Source: JAJYRX01 sp041655275
GTDB taxonomy: Bacteria > Pseudomonadota > Gammaproteobacteria > Burkholderiales > Burkholderiaceae_B
Reading direction: 5' to 3'
DNA: 64,000 bases
NCBI GenBank assembly: GCA_041655275.1
Contig: JBBAFU010000002.1
Coordinates: 162,308 to 226,307 of the forward strand
Shown: one piece after another, positions 60,066 to 64,000 of the stretch
Position numbering within the stretch: the first letter of the stretch is position 1
Layout: every line of letters starts with the position of its first letter
Notes under the pieces: model-generated
Seen by the model: the letters and a program-made list of their open reading frames with translations, nothing else
Databases searched by the model: none
Told to the model about the DNA's origin: nothing
Translations under genes and position numbers: made by a program

Positions 60066-61027
60066 TCGATCTTCACGCCGATGTCGTTGACGATCTTGGT
60101 CCAGCGGATGCGATCGTTCTTGACGGTTTCCTTGAAAGTGGCGGCATCCTGGTAGCTGACCACATTGCCCAGCGCCTCAAGATCCTTCACCACGCTGTCC
60201 TGCTTCAGCGCCTCGCCCACGGCCGAGCTCAGCGTATCCACAACGGCGGCATCCATGCCCGCCGGGCCAAACAGGCCGAACCACAGCGAGTTCTCGTAAT
60301 CCGGCAGCACCGTCTCGGACATGGTGGGCACATCCGGCAGGGCGCTCACGCGATCCTTAGTGGTAACGGCCACGGCCTTGATCTGCTCGTTCTTGAGTTG
60401 CGACAGGGCCACCTGCACCTGCGTCAGGAAGCAGCAGACCTCGCCGCGCAGCAGGGACAGCATGGCATCCGGGCCGCCCTTGAACGGCACGTGCTCCACT
60501 TCAAGCCCCATGCGCGCAAAGACGTCCGCCGTGGCCAGGTGGCCGCTGGTGCCATAGCCGCTGGAGGCATACGAATACTTGCCGGGATTGGCCTTGACCT
60601 CTTTGGCGAAGTCCTCGATGTTGTCAGCGTTCACGGCCGAGGGGTTGATCACCAGCACGTTGGGCGCATCGACAAACTTGGCGATGGGCGTAAAGTCGGC
60701 CTCGACGTCAAACGTCAGGTCCTTGTACAGGGCATCGTTGATGCCGTGCGTGGCCGCCGTGCCCACCAGCAGCGTGTGCCCGGTGGGCTTGGCCTTGGCG
60801 ACAAAGTTGGACGCGATGTTGCCGCCCGCACCCGGACGGTAATCGATGATGACGGTATTGCCGAGGATTTCCTCCACCTGGCGCTGGATGATGCGCGTCA
60901 TGACATCCATGCCGCCGCCGGCGGGAAAGCCCAGATTGATGGTCACGGTCTCACGGCCCGGAAAATCGGCCGCCACCGCCGTCGACATCATGGCGCCCAT
61001 GGCCAGCATTGCAAAGTACTTCTTCAT
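60062..61027 (-). CDS. Bug-family solute-binding protein
   Basis: A 321-residue periplasmic receptor. Signal peptide KYFAMLAMGAMMSTAVAA, then DFPGRETVTINLGFPAGGGMDVMTRII, VIIDYRPGAGGNIASNFVA, YSYASSGYGTSGHLA and HVPFKGGPDAMLSLLRGE, all Bug-type. No membrane components are encoded nearby. It leads an operon with the cyclodeaminase-like and URO-D-like genes, so the substrate is probably an amino- or imino-carboxylate (inference). Confidence 0.92.
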   Translation of the reverse strand: MKKYFAMLAMGAMMSTAVAADFPGRETVTINLGFPAGGGMDVMTRIIQRQVEEILGNTVIIDYRPGAGGNIASNFVAKAKPTGHTLLVGTAATHGINDALYKDLTFDVEADFTPIAKFVDAPNVLVINPSAVNADNIEDFAKEVKANPGKYSYASSGYGTSGHLATADVFARMGLEVEHVPFKGGPDAMLSLLRGEVCCFLTQVQVALSQLKNEQIKAVAVTTKDRVSALPDVPTMSETVLPDYENSLWFGLFGPAGMDAAVVDTLSSAVGEALKQDSVVKDLEALGNVVSYQDAATFKETVKNDRIRWTKIVNDIGVKIE

Positions 61028-61363
61028 TCGTCCACCCTGTTAATCATGTCAATACAAGGGCATACAGCATCGTATGCCGGTGCGGGAAACCCCGGCACCT
61101 GAAAATATTATACCGACGCGACGGGTTAAATATTTGTCAAAACCCTGTGTAACGTGACAGAAAAACGAGACGATATTCACCGAAAAGCGATATTCGATGA
61201 ATTTTCTGCACTGGGTCGGCGAGAAGCACCAGAAGCAGGGAAATCCGCAGCATCGGGCCATGACCAAAACCCCGTACTTCTGACAGGTGTTTTTTTATCC
61301 TTTTTGGGCAATAGTACGTCTTGTCACAATAATGTGACCAAACACACCATAAGGATAAGAATC
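61028..61363. other. Divergent intergenic region with a palindrome
   Basis: This 336-bp AT-richer gap between the Bug and autotransporter genes holds no gene I can support. A perfect palindrome GTCACA-ATAA-TGTGAC lies at 61323-61338, 26 bp before the autotransporter start; its half-sites resemble CRP/FNR-family motifs but in inverted order. An open frame back to 61154 in the autotransporter phase lacks a ribosome site and signal peptide, so it is treated as non-coding. Confidence 0.5.
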
Positions 61364-63838
61364 ATGATAAACAGGAAGACATCTTGCGCATTGTTGCGGT
61401 ACACGCTACCGGCCGGACCCGGCGGCATTGCACTGGCCATGGCCGTTATGCCCTGCACCGGACTGGCACAGGCCGAGCCCGACTGGAGTGCGGGCGGGAC
61501 GCTGTTCTTTGATGAAACCGCCACCTGGAGCACGCCCGTCAACGCCACGCTGCCGCTGAGCCTGGTGGTGGCCGACGGCGTACGCCTGCGGCTGGAAGGC
61601 GAAATCACCACCCCCCTGGGCGGCATCGGCCTGATCAAGGACGGGCCCGGCCGGCTGGAGCTGGCCGGGGAAAGTCCGGACTTCGAGCGCAACACCCTGC
61701 TGCGTGAAGGCACGCTACACCTGGAAGGCCTGCTGCCGCTGGGGCCCTACTATCGCGTATTGCAGGCACAGGTGGGGACGACGCTGAGCTATGGCGACGG
61801 TGCCGTCATCCAGAACCTGTTGTCGCTACAGCCCGGCGCCAACGAAATCACAGGCGACACCGCAGACAATACCGTATATTGGCGTGTGGACCAGGGCAGC
61901 GCCCGCCATGTGGGGGATGTGGACGGCGAAGGCCTGCTGGTGAAGCAGGGCGCGGGCACGCTGGAGTTTGCCGGCATGGCGGTCTGGCCCGAGACGGGGC
62001 TGGACGTGGCCCAGGGGCAGCTGACGCTGGACGGCTTTTTTGCCGGCACCATCAGCCTGGGCGCGGGCACCGTGTTGCGCGGCACCGGGCGCACCGGGCG
62101 GCTGACGGTGGGCACGGGCGCCTACTGGGCGCCGGGCGGCAGCCTTGCGGGAACGCTGAGCATCAGCCGGGGCCTGAGCGTGGCGCCCGGCAGCACGCTG
62201 GCGGTGCGTGCCTGGCCCGACGGCGCGAGCGACCGCGTGGTGGTGGACCAGGGCGCGGTAAGCCTGGCCGGCACTGTGCTTGCCCTGCCCCAGGGCCTGC
62301 CCGAAGACTGGGTGCAGGTCAGCGAGTATCGCATCCTGCAGGCCAATGCCGGTCTGGGCGAAGCGCGTTTCGATACGGTGGAGGCGGCCATCCCCTGGCT
62401 GACGCCCGGCCTGCACTACACAGACGACAGCGTGTGGCTCACCCTGGCGCCGCTGACGACACCGGAGCCTGAAGTGCCGGCGCCGGATGGGCCGGAACCG
62501 GAATTGCCAGAGCCGGAGCTGCCTGAACCGGAAATTCCCGAGCCGGAAACCGACGAACCGGAGAACGGCACTCAGACGCGCCCGAAGCGCGAGCGCCGCT
62601 GGCCGACGTGGACGGCACCGGAGCGGCCCCGTACACCCGCCGCGCCGGAAACACCGCCAGCACCCGATACTCCGAAGGAGCCCGTGGAACCCCCCCGGGA
62701 TAACGCCCTGCCTCCGGGGCCGCCCGAGGAACAGGAGGTGTTACCGGAAGCACCATCGGAGGCACCCGCAGAGACACCATCACCGACGCCACCGGAAACA
62801 CCGCCCGCAAGCGAGACGGAACCGGAACCCGAAGTCCTGCCGGAAACGGAAACCGCTGCGCCGTCTGCACCCGCCACTCCCGCTGCCCCGCGCCCGTACC
62901 GGCCGCAGCAGCATGAGGGCTGGCTCGCGACGGTACAGAACCTGCTGACGGAAGACAGCCGCTTTCTGCGCAAAGCCGTATGGCATGCGCAAGCACAGCC
63001 CGACGGCTTCTGGCTCCAGGGATTCGGCCATCACCGCCGTCATCGGGAACACGATGGGAATGGCAAGCTACGGGCGCAAGCACGCAGCGGCGGGCTTTTC
63101 CTGGGTGTGCAGGGTGAACTGCGGCCGGGCCTGCGCATGGGCGCGGTGCTGGGTGCCTCGCACAGCCGCTTCAGCGGCAGCACAGCAACAACCGCTACCG
63201 TGACGGCGCGTGCGGACAGCGTACACGCCGGGCTGTATGCCCAGCTGGGCCGGGATGAGGGCCCGCAGCTGACGCTGGGCGGCGGTGTGCACCGCCACCA
63301 TGTACGCAGCCAGCGCCCCATTGCTCTGATCGACCCGGCGACGCCCGCGCGTCTGAACAGCCGTTGGAACAGCCATCAGGTGTTTGCCCGCGTCGCCTGG
63401 CCACTGGTATCTTCATGGCCAGTGGTGCTGACCCCCTGGGCGGAGTGGGCATGGACGGCAAGCCGCATGCCGGCACTGACGGAAAGCGGCTACGTGCTGG
63501 CCATCCACACGCAGGCCAGACGACAACAGCTGCAGACGGTGCGTCTGGGTCTGAACGCTGCAATGTCCGTGGGCGAAGCGCAGCTTCATGCGCGTGTTGC
63601 CTGGCGGCACCACAGCGGCAATACCAACCCCGCCCTGCAGCTGCATTATGTGCATGATCCGGCACGCAACGGTTTTGTGGCGCAGGGACTGACGCCGGTG
63701 CGTCAGGCATGGCAGTTCGGGACGGACGTGACCATGCCTTTGGGCAAGCACGGGCAGTGGCGACTGGGTGTCGAAGGTGAATCTGGGCGTGGATTGCGGG
63801 CGTATGGGGCCACGATGCGGGTGGTGTGGCGGTTTTGA
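61364..63838 (+). CDS. Autotransporter with Pro/Glu-rich linker (pertactin-like architecture)
   Basis: An 824-residue type V secretion protein. Signal peptide region IALAMAVMPCTGLAQA; a short beta-helix passenger (about residues 38-365) with GGIGLIKDGPGRLELAGE and GEGLLVKQGAGTLEFAG repeats; a linker of about 150 residues rich in Pro and Glu (residues 366-515, e.g. PEPELPEPELPEPE); and a barrel domain (about 540-824) ending MRVVWRF with terminal Phe. AAGGAT precedes ATG 61364. The passenger is probably an adhesin. The linker resembles the proline-rich region of Bordetella pertactin but is longer and more acidic. Confidence 0.92.
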   Translation: MINRKTSCALLRYTLPAGPGGIALAMAVMPCTGLAQAEPDWSAGGTLFFDETATWSTPVNATLPLSLVVADGVRLRLEGEITTPLGGIGLIKDGPGRLELAGESPDFERNTLLREGTLHLEGLLPLGPYYRVLQAQVGTTLSYGDGAVIQNLLSLQPGANEITGDTADNTVYWRVDQGSARHVGDVDGEGLLVKQGAGTLEFAGMAVWPETGLDVAQGQLTLDGFFAGTISLGAGTVLRGTGRTGRLTVGTGAYWAPGGSLAGTLSISRGLSVAPGSTLAVRAWPDGASDRVVVDQGAVSLAGTVLALPQGLPEDWVQVSEYRILQANAGLGEARFDTVEAAIPWLTPGLHYTDDSVWLTLAPLTTPEPEVPAPDGPEPELPEPELPEPEIPEPETDEPENGTQTRPKRERRWPTWTAPERPRTPAAPETPPAPDTPKEPVEPPRDNALPPGPPEEQEVLPEAPSEAPAETPSPTPPETPPASETEPEPEVLPETETAAPSAPATPAAPRPYRPQQHEGWLATVQNLLTEDSRFLRKAVWHAQAQPDGFWLQGFGHHRRHREHDGNGKLRAQARSGGLFLGVQGELRPGLRMGAVLGASHSRFSGSTATTATVTARADSVHAGLYAQLGRDEGPQLTLGGGVHRHHVRSQRPIALIDPATPARLNSRWNSHQVFARVAWPLVSSWPVVLTPWAEWAWTASRMPALTESGYVLAIHTQARRQQLQTVRLGLNAAMSVGEAQLHARVAWRHHSGNTNPALQLHYVHDPARNGFVAQGLTPVRQAWQFGTDVTMPLGKHGQWRLGVEGESGRGLRAYGATMRVVWRF

Positions 63839-63856
63839 GAGAAGGTTGAGAGGGGT

Positions 63857-63872
63857 GCCAGTGAAGACTGGC
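63857..63872 (+). terminator. Hairpin after the autotransporter gene
   Basis: Perfect stem GCCAGT / ACTGGC with loop GAAG lies 18 bp after the stop. There is no T-run, so terminator function is uncertain. Confidence 0.35.
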
Positions 63873-63874
63873 GC

Positions 63875-64000
63875 GAGCCTATCCGTAATTTTGTGGGTGA
63901 GGCATATCATGAGGGTTAAAAACCATGGATATGCCAATGAAGAAGAAGCGTACTGTTGCTGCCCAGGCAGCCGCTCGTGGGCCGCTGCCTGATCTTCCCG
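63875..64000 (+). mobile_element. IS256-family element, left end (runs off the window)
   Basis: The last 126 bp look like the left end of an IS256-type element. A probable terminal repeat starting near 63875 (GAGCCTATCCGTAATTTTGTG region) is followed by a transposase start codon at 63925. The exact IS border cannot be set without the right end. Confidence 0.55.
63925..64000 (+). CDS. IS256-family transposase, N-terminal fragment (partial at window edge)
   Basis: ATG 63925 starts MDMPMKKKRTVAAQAAARG, then PLPDLP, which resembles the beginning of Burkholderiales IS256-family transposases. Only 25 codons are inside the window, so family assignment rests on this start and on the upstream end-like sequence. 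Confidence 0.6.
   Translation, partial: MDMPMKKKRTVAAQAAARGPLPDLP

Noticed and set aside
62460..62900. CRISPR-like or tandem DNA repeats in the autotransporter
   Set aside because: The repetition is at the protein level (Pro/Glu codons) and lacks spaced identical units; no CRISPR array was seen anywhere in the window.

Overview
The window looks like chromosome of a GC-rich betaproteobacterium of the order Burkholderiales, most likely Alcaligenaceae. The reasons are several Bug-type solute receptors, many ABC and TRAP uptake operons for organic acids and peptides, a pertactin-like autotransporter, and strong GC bias at third codon positions from about 19.6 kb onward. The species call is inference. 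No tRNA, rRNA, CRISPR array or integrase gene was recognised.

Left part (1-9.8 kb): AT-richer accessory DNA broken up by insertion-sequence (IS) debris. It holds a TAXI-type TRAP transporter (permease partial at the left edge), a thiolase-like protein with its DUF35/OB-fold partner, a thiamine-diphosphate enzyme resembling sulfoacetaldehyde acetyltransferase, and a TauE/SafE exporter. A 1,827-bp block carrying the thiolase-like/DUF35 pair occurs twice (1884-3710 and 7113-8939) with a single difference. Each copy abuts a different truncated transposase (IS66-like, IS21-like) next to the same IS3-family end.

Second island (about 10.4-19.6 kb): nine co-directional, AT-rich catabolic genes. They encode a PcaC-like decarboxylase, a 3-hydroxyisobutyrate-dehydrogenase-like enzyme, a NitT/TauT-type ABC importer, two MmgE/PrpD proteins, a metallo-beta-lactamase-fold lactonase-like protein and a GntR regulator. 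The island sits between an intact AhpD-like gene and a second copy of that gene's last 189 bp. The two copies differ only at synonymous positions, which is good evidence for acquisition by recombination with a related genome.

Core-like part (19.6-64 kb): AhpD-like, TauE-like, SapC and penicillin-acylase genes; an IetA/IetS (AAA ATPase plus subtilase) pair that matches the ietAS anti-phage arrangement, with an HTH gene just upstream; a PotABCD-like importer with a CoA ligase and a degenerate amidohydrolase (LysR-controlled); and an acyl-CoA dehydrogenase / CoA ligase / cyclase / MaoC / Bug operon behind an IclR operator array. Next come a toxin-antitoxin module fused into one reading frame; a TonB receptor-nirS pair behind a well-placed FNR-type site; a peptide-ABC / MlrC / D-amino-acid-oxidase / gamma-glutamyltransferase cluster with a cupin-XRE regulator; a Bug / ornithine-cyclodeaminase / UroD-like operon; and an autotransporter followed by the start of an IS256-family element.

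Overall the window is a set of substrate-specific import-and-degrade operons, with mobile DNA and recombination concentrated on the left. The most distinctive items are the FNR-controlled TonB-NirS operon with a two-c-heme NirS, the toxin-antitoxin fusion and its sibling remnant sharing one operator palindrome, the island flanked by synonymous-only gene ends, and the duplicated thiolase-like/DUF35 pair that lacks canonical thiolase residues.
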